Shown here: positions 47,937 through 58,940 of the stretch, piece after piece
How positions within the stretch are numbered: position 1 is the first letter of the stretch
How the letters are laid out: every line of letters starts with the position of its first letter
NCBI GenBank assembly: GCA_013399875.1
Contig: VXAZ01007544.1
Coordinates: forward strand, 887,091-951,090
DNA length: 64,000 nucleotides
Origin: Gymnorhina tibicen
Lineage: Eukaryota; Chordata; Aves; Passeriformes; Artamidae
Direction: 5' to 3'
Program-made: the position numbers and the translations under genes
The notes under the pieces: model-generated
The model's input: the letters and a program-made list of their open reading frames with translations, nothing else
Database searches by the model: none
Told to the model about the DNA's origin: nothing

Positions 47937-49040
47937 TGTTGGCTTCTGTGAGAAGCTGCCAGAAGCTTCCCCCATGTCCAGCAGAGCCAATTCCAGGTGG
48001 CTCCAAGATGGACCCAAGATGATGATCAAAGCCAAGCCCACCAGTGATGGTGGTAGCACCTCTGGGATAATGCATTTAAGAAGCGGGAAAAAAGTATTGC
48101 ACATAAGGAATTTCATCCAGAAAAGAAAGGAGTTAGAATATGTGCAAGAAACAGCTCTGCAGACCCCAAGGTCAGTGCAGAAGGAGGGGCAGAAGGTGCT
48201 CCAGGTGCTTGAGCAGAGATTCCCCTGCAGCCCATGGTGCAGCCCATGGTGCAGCCCATGGTGAGGCAGCTGTGCCCCTGCAGCCCATGGAGGACCACAG
48301 GGATGCAGAGATCCACCTGCAGCCCTTGCAGGATGCACCACTAGAGCATGTGGATTCCTGAAGGAGGTTGTGACCTTGTGGAAGTCCATGCTGGAGCAAG
48401 CTCCTGGCAGGACCTGTGGCCCCCTGGAGCGAGGAACCCACACTGGAGTAGGTTTACTGGCAACACTTGTAACACCTTGGGGGTCCCACGCTGGAGCAGC
48501 CTGTTCCTGAGGCACTGCACCCTGTGGAATGGACCCACAGTGGAGCAGTTTGTGAAGAACTGCAGACCATATGAAGGACTCATGTTGGAGCTGTGTGTGG
48601 AGGACTAATTTCTTTGGGAGGGACTCCACACAGAAGCAAGGGAAGAGTGTGAGGAGTCCTCCCCCTGAGGAGAAAGGAGCAGCAGAGATGTGTCTTGAAC
48701 TGACCGCAGCCCCTCTTCTCTGTCCCTGTGTACCACTGGGAGGAAGGGAGGAAGTAGAACAATCAGGAGTAAAGTTGAGCACAGAAAGAAGGGCAGGGGG
48801 AGAAAATTTATTTTTTTATTTCTTATTTTCCTATTCTGATTTCATTGATAAAATATCAAATACATTTTTCCTCAAGTGGAGTCTGCTTTGCCCATGACAG
48901 TCACTGCTTTGTGATATCTCTCTGCCCTTATCTAGACCCACAAGCCTTTCATTTATTTTCTCTCCCCTCCTCAGCTGAGGAGGGCAGTGATAGAGCAGCA
49001 CTAGGTGGGCCTCTGCCATCTGACCAGGGTCAACCCACCA
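47937..49040 (+). mobile_element. Long avian ERV solo LTR, about 1.1 kb
   Basis: A GC-rich block in AT-rich DNA, starting TGTTGGCTTCTGTGAGAAGC and ending GGTCAACCCACCA, which I recognise as a widespread avian LTR type, probably ERVL. Order: CCAGCAGAGCCAATTCCAG and CAAGATGGACCCAAGATG in U3, a TATA-like GCATTTAAGAAG near 48072, a region rich in GCAGCCCATGG, GCTGGAG and CTGTGG words, then an AT-rich stretch (48810-48870), and a U5 with CCCCTCCTCAGCTGAGGAGG. No matching target duplication was found at these ends (TACAG against AAATC). No internal region remains. The 283-codon antisense frame inside it (48782-47931) is judged non-coding. Confidence 0.78.
48227..48262 (+). repeat. Three copies of a 12-bp unit within the LTR
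   Basis: GCAGCCCATGGT occurs three times without a mismatch at 48227-48238, 48239-48250 and 48251-48262. A related GCAGCCCATGGA follows near 48279. This is a local expansion of an LTR motif. Confidence 0.93.
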
Positions 49041-50539
49041 AAATCTTAAAAAACTGCTAGGCTCCAGTACATATTGAAATACTTTTATTCCAGAAGCTGA
49101 CAGTATGAGATTTCAACAAAGGTCCCAAAGAGGTAATTGTTAAAAAAGACATCTTTGCACGGTTCACTATGAGAAAAATCTCATTAAAGCAGACGTTTTA
49201 ATGTGTTTAGTCACAAGTATGTACATACTTATTTTCCTCAGTCTGTGAAAATAACTCTACAATCTTTGTGTAATATTAGGATTTTATAAATATAAAAATG
49301 AGACAGAAAGGGATAGTTCACCTTCAGCATTTCAAATGGATTATAAAGAGTGCTTAATATGTTTTGTTCTGTTCTTTCAGAATTAGCTAACATTTTGGGT
49401 TGGCCATCTACTGTGTTTCCATAGGAATTTCATTCTTTTTAAAATGAAGGAAGAAAAAAAAAAAGAGATTTTATAGACCTTTCAGCGGTCTTTGCAAAGA
49501 CATCAATCTGACCTGAATTCTTTTCTACCTTACAATTTGTGTTACTTGTGTTTCCCTCATAGATCAGTGTTAAAACTCCTCTTGGATTTCTGGATCAGGC
49601 TCTGAATGATTTTCAGGCATAATGTTATACAAAGGCTGCTAAAAATACGAATAATATATGTCTACTACTTCAACTCTGCAAACCACATTTGAGATACATA
49701 AATACCATTTTTATATGATTTTTCTTAGATTGAGCCATGAACAGTTACTAGTGAGCATATTTTAAGACTGGTTGAATTTTTATATGCTCAACAGTAGTAT
49801 TTCTGCAGAGATATAATGAAGATTTCAGTTCTTATATCCTCAGTCTTTATTTTACACATTTTTAGGAGCTTATGGTCTAGAATATTTCATTGTTCAGTAG
49901 GGGCCTGAAGGCAGTAGGCATCTTCGCAGTGATTTTAATGAGCTTTGGGTCAACTTTATTATATTCTGGGAAAACAGAGTATTCCTGGGTGACAACACAA
50001 ATTTACATTTTGAGTAAAAGTAGATATTCAAAGAAGTTAAGGCCAAAAAAGATGATTATAATAATTTAATTTTCTGTTCTATATAACACAGACTAGAATA
50101 TCACATGCAAATTACTACATCAAACCATGTGGGAATTATTGAACGTAACTTGTGTAAAAGAGGGTTATAAAAGGGATTGTGGAGCAAATGAAGAAAAGGT
50201 ACAGAGAGAGAAATCGAATTGCTATGAGGTGGTAAAAGTGGAACTCCTCAAATGGAAGGAAGGAATTTTATCTGCATTACAGACAAAATTTTTGTTAGCA
50301 GCTGTGGCAGCATCTAGACTATGCACATACACACTCCAAGTTCTAATCTCATCTACCTCTACTCAATATGGGACTAGAAATCATTATAAACATCCCAGAA
50401 AGTACCATGACAGTGGTCCAGATTTGTCTGGATGGGAAAATTCAGGGATTTTTGTCTCTTACAGCATCTCAAATGTTGACATATAAGGCAGAAGCAATGA
50501 CTTGATACTTTAGAGCACCTGCTCACCTTAATCTTGTCC
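49041..50539. other. Unique DNA, no gene seen
   Basis: AT-rich sequence. The 119-codon frame at 50127-50486 has no recognisable domain. It ends just before a CR1 remnant and could include older CR1 sequence that I cannot align. Confidence 0.45.
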
Positions 50540-50832
50540 AGTTCCTTACAGCATGAGATGTGGTGTTGAGGAACCTGGGAAAAGACAAAGACACAAATAA
50601 CAGGATCACAACCCTGTTTTTCAGGAGAAAAAACTTTGACCTGTTCAGACATCTGCTTGGAAGAGGCGTGTGAGATACACTGCTGGAAGTGTGCCCAGGA
50701 GAGCTGGCTAATTTTAAAGGATTATCTCCTTTAAGAATGAACAATTGTGAAGCACACAAAGCAACACAAAGGCAGCAGGACACTTGCATGGACGAACAAG
50801 CAGCTCCTGATAAAACACTGAAGAGATGTGTA
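50540..50832 (+). pseudogene. CR1 LINE ORF2 remnant (endonuclease-RT linker), plus strand
   Basis: Decayed coding sequence homologous to the minus-strand segment at 42440-42842. In changing frames it reads N.NRITTL (about 50598), FRRKNFDLFRHLLGR (about 50623-50665), PGELANFKGLSPL (near 50691-50730, the counterpart of a QESWLIFKDHLL-type block) and WTNKQLLIKH near 50790-50818 (the counterpart of MNKELLAKL). Stops and frameshifts are frequent. Both ends are truncated. Plus-strand frames at 50689-51102 overlap it and are not genes. Confidence 0.75.
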
Positions 50833-52429
50833 AGTGGGAGCAAGGTCAGGTCACACAGTCGGCAATCAAGGGCAGTGTCAAAATTGTCACCGCCAAGATA
50901 TTATGTGCCTTCACAAGAATTCCACAACACAGCTATACAGCCAAGAGACTGCATCTTCTTATTTTTCCTTTGTGTTTTTTTTCTTGTTTACTATGCTATG
51001 CTATGCTTTAATGCCATAACTGTTCCAAAGCCCTTGCAAAGAGTACAATCACCACCAGAGCCAGTGTGTCACTGCAGTATTTGCAAGCAGAAAGTCATTT
51101 AGGTGGACCGATATCACAGTAAGCATTTATTCTGTCGCTTCCTGACACTTTCACTTTCTCTTGAATATCTTGGTCAGATACTACTGATTAAGCCTGAGGA
51201 TGCTGAATGACTCAAACTTCCTAGAAAAAAAATTGTATTTTAACTTTCATAATGGTCAGCAGCACCAGCTGATGGGCAAGCATCCTCCTCCCTTGTGGTA
51301 GCCTGTCCATCACCTCTGTCTTTCCTCACTCAGGCATGAGGTGTGGCACTTACAAAAACTTGTGGGACAACTCTCAATCTCAGGACATTTGTGATCAGCA
51401 GTGACACTGATAGGGAATGCCATTGTTTGCCCTGGGCATCTTTCCTGTCTTTCCTGTAGAGTCGGGAAAATAAAGTTTTCATTTATCTTCTTGTTTGTCC
51501 TTGTCAAGGAGAATAATTGTTGATACTCAAATAGCTTTTCAAATTGCCAAGAACAGTCTGATTTTTGGATCAATTATCACGTTATAACACAGTTATATAT
51601 ATAATATATAAAGTCCTCTAACTTATCCAATGAAAAATAAATAAACAAATATATACAAGATCCTATTTTTGTCTACAAAAACCAAAATATTTTTTCTGGG
51701 ACAAAAGGAAATTAAGCTTACCTATAATAAATAAAAGTAAGTAGCATTCTGGACTTGGAAAAGAAATGCCCTAGTGTTTCTTTAAAAGTATATGGTTCCA
51801 GTATTAAGGTCTAAGGACCCTCCTGGACATGACTAAAAGCATTTATGTATTTGCAGTTTTGGTCTCAATAGAAATAGCTGCTATTCCATCACATTTAATA
51901 TGAACTGCTTGGACTACTGTGACTCAGTGATGAGTATAGTCACAAGATGTTTAAATTGAAATTAAACCAATTTCAGGTTAGTTTGGATCAGACTGTACAT
52001 TTTTCCAATATGATTGCTTTTTATTCCCCAGTGAAAAACGTATGTAATTTTACATTGTGCATAAATTCCATCATGACTTACAGGTTCCCTGCCTTCTCAA
52101 AAAGATATGCTTCTCCTTTTTTTGCACAACCAGAAGTGCCCCTGGGCTGCAAGTGATGTCATGGATGGCAGAACATTGATTTCACAACACAGATAGTGAC
52201 ATAACTTTGAATTACTCTGAAACTTCAGCTAACTGTGTGAAGAAAATGGTTCCTAACCAGAATTCCTTCAAATAAAATCAGGTTTTTTGTTTAATACAAT
52301 AGCATTTAGTAACAGTTGTACTTGCAAGATGTACATGGCAGCATCCAAGATTGAGTTAAACATCGTATTATTGACAGGAGTAACTAATAGCATCAAGCTC
52401 AAATCAGAGGAGCTAGTGAGTAGGTGACA
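50833..52429. other. Unique DNA, no gene seen
   Basis: AT-rich. A short CTATG pentamer repeat lies near 50991-51008, and an AT-rich run lies at 51592-51612. No gene or repeat family recognised. Confidence 0.5.
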
Positions 52430-52670
52430 TGGCCTGGGATCCAGGGGTTTGTAAAAAGTTGGGAGCAGCTGGAGAGATCAAAGTGACCAGGGCTTCCCCA
52501 GCTATCTGTGAGTGTGTGTTTTGTGAACAGAATGGTTTATAGCAGCAACCAGAGCAGGACTGCAGCCTCAGAGTTCATCTGTCCGTGTGCCAGTAGCTGG
52601 GAAGGCTGGGATCCAGAGACCAGCTATGGGGCAGAGTGTCTGAGCCCAGCTACTGGAGAAATTCATGAGA
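52430..52670. repeat. Unclassified GC-richer block, possibly an LTR or satellite fragment
   Basis: About 240 bp distinctly richer in G and C than its surroundings, with repeated words (GGGATCCAG at 52437 and 52609, CCCAGCT at 52497). It runs directly into an ATAAAT array. The layout resembles avian interspersed repeats that carry an internal AT microsatellite, but I cannot name the family or define its ends. Confidence 0.35.
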
Positions 52671-52716
52671 TATAAATATAAATATAAATATAAATATAAA
52701 TATAAATATAAATATA
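52671..52716. repeat. (ATAAAT)n hexanucleotide microsatellite
   Basis: Between seven and eight TATAAA/ATAAAT units without interruption. Confidence 0.95.
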
Positions 52717-52861
52717 TACATGATAGTATAAAATATATTAAATAGATACATATTTATATAGATGTATTTATAATTTTATTTTTATATCTAACATATTAAT
52801 AAATATTTGTCTAATAGATACTTATATATATACATGTGTGTGTATATGTGTATATATATTT
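52717..52861. repeat. Very AT-rich low-complexity tract with TA/TG runs
   Basis: TA-rich sequence continuing from the hexanucleotide array, ending in TATATATATACATGTGTGTG and TATATGTGTATATATATTT. It is probably a degraded part of the same array. Confidence 0.85.
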
Positions 52862-54260
52862 CTTTTTCCTCACAAAAGAGAAGGGAGCACAATATGATCA
52901 TTTGTGCTGTCTTTTTCTGAGTGCTCTATGTGTCTGCCTGTGGTTTCTGTGCAACCAGTCATGTATATATTTTCATATATACATTGTGCATATGTGTGCT
53001 GTGCATGCTTAGCCTTTCTACAGCTTCAACCTGGCTGCACAGAGAAAATGAAGGTTTACGGGACAGCAAGAGTTTGAAAAGATATTTATACAAACATTGC
53101 AACTTAAAATTACTTTAAAGAAGCATTTGTAAAATCATTCATTTTGCCTCAGTTGATGTTGCAAATACAGAAATTATGTAATTATGGGTATGTAAAATAG
53201 ACTATTCGCATTATGTAGGAGCACTGCTTTAAGGTCTATTTATCTGAAACTTTCTGTAGTTCAGGAAGTTTTTAAAAGCAAGAAAGAATATAAATTCTAC
53301 AACTAATTCTTAGTTTCTGTTAAAGTCAAACTGTGAATTCCTATTATAATTTTCACATTATCACTCAAAACTGAATAGTAAAATCAGTAAGAAATTACAA
53401 AGTAAATTCTATATAATCTAACACTAATTTGATGACCAGTGTCTTTAAGATGTATGTGTGAGCTGAAAGTTAAGATTGGTGAGAAGCTGAAGGGAGAGAA
53501 TTATTCTGTTTCTTAAAATGTGTCTGAGAGGCCCATTGACAATTCTTTTTTGTTTGCTGTGTTGAAGCTGATGAAGACCCTGATCCTCTAAAATAGATCA
53601 AAGTGACAATTCACTTTTTACAACTATACATCTAACTATACCAGGAAAGAATATTTTAGCCTTTTTTTTTTTTTTTTTGCAACTACTACTCCAATAACTT
53701 TTGGAGAAAACTGTTTTCTGATGAATTTAGCACAGGTGTTTGAATTATTTTAACATATTAATGAACTCAAACCTATGCTGTAATTTAGTGTAAATATGGA
53801 TTCTGGGTCAAGGACCCCACAGACAAAGTGGAAAGGAATGTGACCACAAGTGACAGTATATCAGAAAGGGTTACAGACACAACAATAAAGAAATTGCTGT
53901 AGTGACAGGGACACAGGTAAATCACTGCAGGTGAGCCTTGAATTTTATGCAGATGGGAGCATATGACAGTAAAAAAAAAAGAAGTCGAAAAGTGTAAAAG
54001 GTTTTTTGGGTTTTCTAATAAGAATTGTTTAGCATTTAAAAATTGGGAACAGTTCAAGGGTAATAATTCAGGATGAAATAAGAGTAATTTTTTTGAAAAT
54101 GGGCTGAATTTTTACCTCTTTAACTTCTAACTCATTGAGAAGGGGTAAGAAAAAAAAAAAGCTCCTCAAAACATTCTTGGTGTAATTTTGCCCAGACCAA
54201 CATGGAAATTTGTTCATTACTTGGTTAAAATCCATTTATAAGTGACATTACCCTGTTCTG
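52862..54260. other. Unique DNA with one poly-T run
   Basis: AT-rich sequence. An 18-T run lies at 53662-53679. No gene recognised. The 65-codon frame at 52921-53118 has no identifiable motif. Confidence 0.5.
53662..53679. repeat. Poly-T run
   Basis: Eighteen consecutive T residues with no recognisable retroposon body on either side. Confidence 0.95.
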
Positions 54261-54350
54261 AAAAAGGAAAAGAAAGGGAAAGGGAAAGAAAAAGGGAAAC
54301 AGAAAGAGGGAAAGGGAAAGGGAAAGGGAAAGGGAAAGGGAAAGGGAAAG
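54261..54350 (+). repeat. Purine tract ending in (GGGAAA)n
   Basis: Ninety bases of A and G on the plus strand, interrupted by one C at 54300. The last part (54308-54350) is seven GGGAAA units. Evenly spaced GGG triplets with 3-base loops satisfy the simple pattern for a G-quadruplex, and the polypurine strand could form a triplex. Confidence 0.93.
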
Positions 54351-55954
54351 CATTGAGGCATGTTTCATAGAGATCCTTGCTATACGTTTGTTGCAGGATT
54401 TAAAAATAGAATATATTTCTAGGACTGAAATTTCAAATTAGCTGAGTTTGTATTTTCTACTCTTACATCCACAGAACTAAAAAATAATAAACAATTGCTT
54501 TAATTACCTCTCCATATTATATACATTATAATTGCATTTTAAAAATGGAAATTTCTGAAATGAACTGAAATAGTTTTCAGTGTTGTTGGCATTGTAAAGA
54601 AAGTTCTAAGTGTGTCCAAACAAACTGTACAGTCATTCTAAGTTATTTGCAGATTATTTTTAAAAAGAATATGCAATATTCATTGGTTAAGTCAAACAAA
54701 ATCATCCTGGAAATGCGTAAGATTTACTGCTTTCCTCGAGATATTCTAAGTCTTCACTAAACATTGACACCATTCCTGCTGGTTTAAATAGTCTTTTGCA
54801 TTAAATCCTGTCTGTATTATCTTACTTTGTACTGACACATGGATTCAGCAAGGAGATGTAAATGACTAGGAGATTTGTACTACCTTATATCCAACAATAT
54901 TTGACTCTAGCTTTTCTCTAAGAAATAGTATCTTGAGCAATGTAGTGAATCAAATATATTCTAGGTCAGAGTTTTATTACTGTCTGAGGCAGCAGTGTTA
55001 CCTACTAAATGAGTAACACATCTTCCTGTACTTTTTACATTTAGGCTGCCATCAGAGCTCTGACCCATGGCCCTTCTGCCCAATACTGATCAGACACTGT
55101 TCAAAACCCTGAAAGTTCTTGCTTTTGAACCAGTGCTGAACAACATATCTATTTCATTGATTAAAAAACCTTAATGAGTGTGAGAGACATAACACTTTGC
55201 TGAGCTGATAAAGGAAAGGGGATGTTTTTTCTCATAACACAAATCCCACTGCTGACATTGCAATGAAAACTTGATATCCACAGTAATTTTTTTTTATTAT
55301 TTTATTTTTAATTCTAGCGTTTTGTTATTGTCAGTGTTACTGGTCTTTCATTCATAAGTGATAAAAACATGTTGAAAATAGTTGCCTTGGTGACCTAGGT
55401 GGTTGGCTGGAGAGCATGTCAGCACACGTTTATCTCATAGCAGCAAGATGCCAAGGCAACTGCTGTCCTAATTCTTCTGGAGACCCCCAGTTCCTCTCCT
55501 GCTTATTTGAATCCTCTGTGAATCCACATCACTTGGCATTTTCTTTTTCTCTAAAAAACTGCTTGCCCAGTCTTACAACTTGCTCTGTGATTAGTTTGGA
55601 TATGGAAAAGTCACAATAGTTCTCTTTTTTCCTATCTTTATTACACAAACTTCTTTAAAAACCTCTCAGAAAGGGGAGATTTTCGCTGTTCTTCACAGTA
55701 AACCTTCATTGTTAAAATGAAGTCATTCAAAGGATCCAAACTGACATTTCTGGAAAGTGATATCTTCAGTTCCACTGAATAATATATGGAGCACTTTGGA
55801 TTGCGTTCTCTGTCAGTATGAAACATCCTTGTCCAGGTGAGAATGTCTTTATCAGGCAGTTCAGTCAGGAAGACTAACAGAACAGTTAGTCAGAAGAGAA
55901 TCCTGGAGGTTTTTCAGACCAGACTCTTAGTTGAATTTATTGCTAGCACTAGGT
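54351..55954. other. Unique DNA, no gene seen
   Basis: AT-rich sequence with only short frames. No repeat family recognised. Confidence 0.5.
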
Positions 55955-56080
55955 GAAGTCAGTCTGTTTTCTCTAGCCAAGGTTTGAAGATTTGCAAAGA
56001 TGGACATAACCTACTCCAGAGAGGCATTATCCTAGTGATTTCCATTTAACTAAAAACTCTTTCCTAAAATAGAAAGATTT
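55955..56080 (-). mobile_element. Probable ancient CR1 3' UTR fragment, minus strand
   Basis: The plus strand reads GGTTTGAAGATTTGCAAAGA, then GGACATAACCTACTCCAGAG and a CTAAAAACTCTTTCCTAAA ending. These follow the order of the reversed CR1 segment seen at 41.98-42.07 kb (TTTTGAGTATCCCCAAGCTG, then GGAGACTCCACCAACTCTCT, then CAGTAAAAGTGTTTTCTGA). Divergence is high, so this is a weak call. Confidence 0.45.
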
Positions 56081-58866
56081 ATTCTAGAAAAGACAGCAGG
56101 ACTAGAGCTTCTTTGTGGTGATGGTTTTGTAATACCCGTGTGTGTCAAACTGCTTCATATAAACTATACATCTCCAACATAAACGTTGTATTCTTCATTT
56201 AAATCTAATTACAGGGAAAGAGATATTTGTATATTACATTATCATACTGCAATGGCTAGGTGACACAATTCTATTTACCCCCACTGGAAAAATGTTTAAT
56301 TTATTAACTCTGCAGGACTGAATATTTATATTGAGTTTGTAATAATAACTGTTATTCAAGTTAATACAGATTTCCCACACTGAGAACTGTTTAAGAATTA
56401 ACCTGGGGATTTATCTGGTATCTCGATGTTTCGACATAATTGTTTGTCTGTCTGATAAATTAAACGCATCTTAGTTTTTTAGATATTGTACCGAACTCTG
56501 CTGTTGTCTTAGGACTACTGAAGGATCAAGTCTTTGTCTCTGAAAAAAAGCAGTTATTTAATGCTGATATATATTTCTGGATTTTTTAACTTGCAAAATT
56601 TCATGGGAAAGAGCCTACATGATGAAATACAATGGAATCATTGTCTTTCTGAAATCCGTTCCTGTCATTAAGATCTTCAAACATGACACACACATTGATT
56701 TTATGAAGTACTAAAGGCAATTTATATTCAATATTCCACAAGAAAATACTTTCTAAAAAAAAAAATTGGAAACTTCACCTCTTTTGCTCCCACGTTAAGG
56801 AAAACCACTAACATCAGCACAAGAGCTTGCTTGCACTATATAACTATTTTCTCTGTTTTATGAAAAGGCCTAAATGATACAGGGATGAATAAAATAGCTA
56901 ACATGAGAAAAAGATGCAGAAACTCAAGGACTCTGTATCATCAGATTTTAATAAGAATGAAAAAAGAGAAGCTATTTGAACACATGGCTTTCTGTTTACA
57001 TTTCCAGTGAGAAAACTGTGATTTCCATGGGTGTAGAAGACATCAGGAATATTCTGGTTAAAGGAAGGGAGGGTTTGCAATAGAGTTACTAGAATAATGT
57101 ATTGTCTTGCAAAAAAGATTGCTACAGGAAAATGGTGGTTTGAGTAAAGTTCAAGTGTTTGTATCACTTCTGAAACAATTTTAAAAATTTTTATTACTCT
57201 TGAGAGACTCATGACACACCTAATAACACATAATGATTGTGTATGTTAGTAATGAATTGGAAGAGATTTAAAAAGTATTTCAGGGCAAGAGTGATACCCA
57301 AAATAAAGCTGAACAAGTGAAGTCATTCCTCTAGAAGCAGAAAATGCCTGCCCTATGTGCTCTTTTGTTTGATCTGACAGCAATAATTTTTGATGGATTT
57401 AATTGCACATGAAAATCATTGACAGGATGTGCAAATGGGCCTGATAAACTTGGTCTGTGACTCCCTAGCTTATCAGTGTTGATTGAAAAATACTTCAGTA
57501 CTACAGAAAATACAATACACTCATATCTGCAACTCAGTAGTCAGAAAAGTCCATTTTCTGACCATTTTTCTGGGTCATTTTATTCATTTAATACATGATG
57601 CATTCACTCCTCCACCTCCTGTTCCAAATATGAATTAGAATTTTTGACCCTGATTCTGCAAGGTACATAAGCATTTTAAATGAATTACAAAGTGAGCACT
57701 TTGGTGTCTGAAATAGAATGATTAAAGTCCGATGTGTAAAAAAAGCTCCACAAACCTGTGTTCCAAATTACCCTTAGATGTACACAGTGGAGGACTTATA
57801 TAAAATGCCTGAGACATTTTAAGGGCTCCTTGGTATAAGACAAACATCTCTTTTTCCTACCTTGCCCTTCCTGCCCCTGTTCCTGGTTCTACCATTCCAT
57901 GTGTGCCTTTTTACTGATTCCAACATTCATTTTGTATTGAATCCATTAAGCAAAATAACCAAATAGAATACTTCTCTCTCTTTTATTTTTTAATTGTGTT
58001 AGTTCTCTTTCTGTTTAGTCACACACAAGTTGTAGTGGCAGCACAAAGGACTGAAAGTCAAATGTGCTGCACATGGAAGGAGTAAAAAAGGAGGTGCAAA
58101 TTTATACCGGCAATGCCATTATTTGTAATTCTATTCCAAATTTCACTGGATTTCTTGTGTTCAACTTGAAATAACCTTTAGTAACTCAATATCATCTTGT
58201 AGACATGTGCAGATGCTGGTTTGATAGGAAGAAGTAAAAGCAGAAAGAAGCAGTTATCTGCCATCTTTCAATTAAAAGAAAAAAAGAAAAAGAAAAAAAG
58301 CAAGGCTCTTCAGTACATGAAATAATACCTGTGGAGCAGCTGAAGTGTCTGTTTCTAGATGCTTCATCCAAAGACATCCAAAACCAATTTTTGGAAATGA
58401 AAATAATCCCAAATTTTTTGACAAAGAAGACTTCCCACAGTTTAATCACCTATAGGTTTGTTAAATGGAGTTTATTTTGTTGAGGGAAAAGATCACATTT
58501 TTAAGTACAGGTATCCAAAGTATAAAATGGGATGTGTTCATGGTGCAGTTGCTGTAGTGACAGTACTCTTCCTGTTTTTAGCAGATCTTTGATCAGATAC
58601 AGAGATGATATTTGTGATAATAAAGACAGAATGTACAAAACCCAACCAATAATGAATAGTCTGGGATAGTAATGGGGAAGAATCACATTGATGCTGGAGA
58701 GAATGATGAGGAGAGGAAGGAAATGAAAGATGAAAAGGGGAGGTAGAAGAAGCAGAAATTATAGGGGAAAGATATTTTTTCTGTACATCAACCATGGCTT
58801 AAGCTGGTGAGGTTCCACTAGTCTTATTGGTTCTGTTAGTGATGTAACAGAGTCATTTTCTGTCTC
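56081..58866. other. Unique DNA, no gene seen
   Basis: AT-rich. An A-rich purine run (AAAG units) lies at about 58274-58300. No gene or repeat recognised. Confidence 0.5.
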
Positions 58867-58940
58867 TGGCAGGCTGACCCTGCCTGGATGGCAGCTGCCC
58901 ACCAAAGCCTCTCTATCTGACCTCTTCAGATGGAGATTTT
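58867..58940 (-). mobile_element. LTR U5-end fragment, same type as 47.9-kb LTR
   Basis: The plus strand TGGCAGGCTGACCCTGCCTGG, then ATGGCAGCTGCCCACC, CTCTCTATCTGACCTCTTCAG and TGGAGATTTT, is the reverse complement in order of the last about 75 bp of the LTR at 47937-49040 (GAGAGGGC-type stretch with CAGCTGAGGAGG, GGTGGGCC, CCATCTGACCAGGGTCAACC). It is in minus orientation, diverged, and cut off on the U3 side. Confidence 0.6.

Noticed and set aside
47931..48782. Longest ORF (283 codons, minus strand) as a host gene
   Set aside because: It lies entirely inside a recognisable LTR, runs antisense to it, contains low-complexity repeats from a 12-bp tandem unit, and has no recognisable domain.
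50127..50486. 119-codon plus-strand ORF as a gene
   Set aside because: Its composition is unremarkable, it has no domain, and it lies just upstream of CR1 debris. It may be part of a decayed element.
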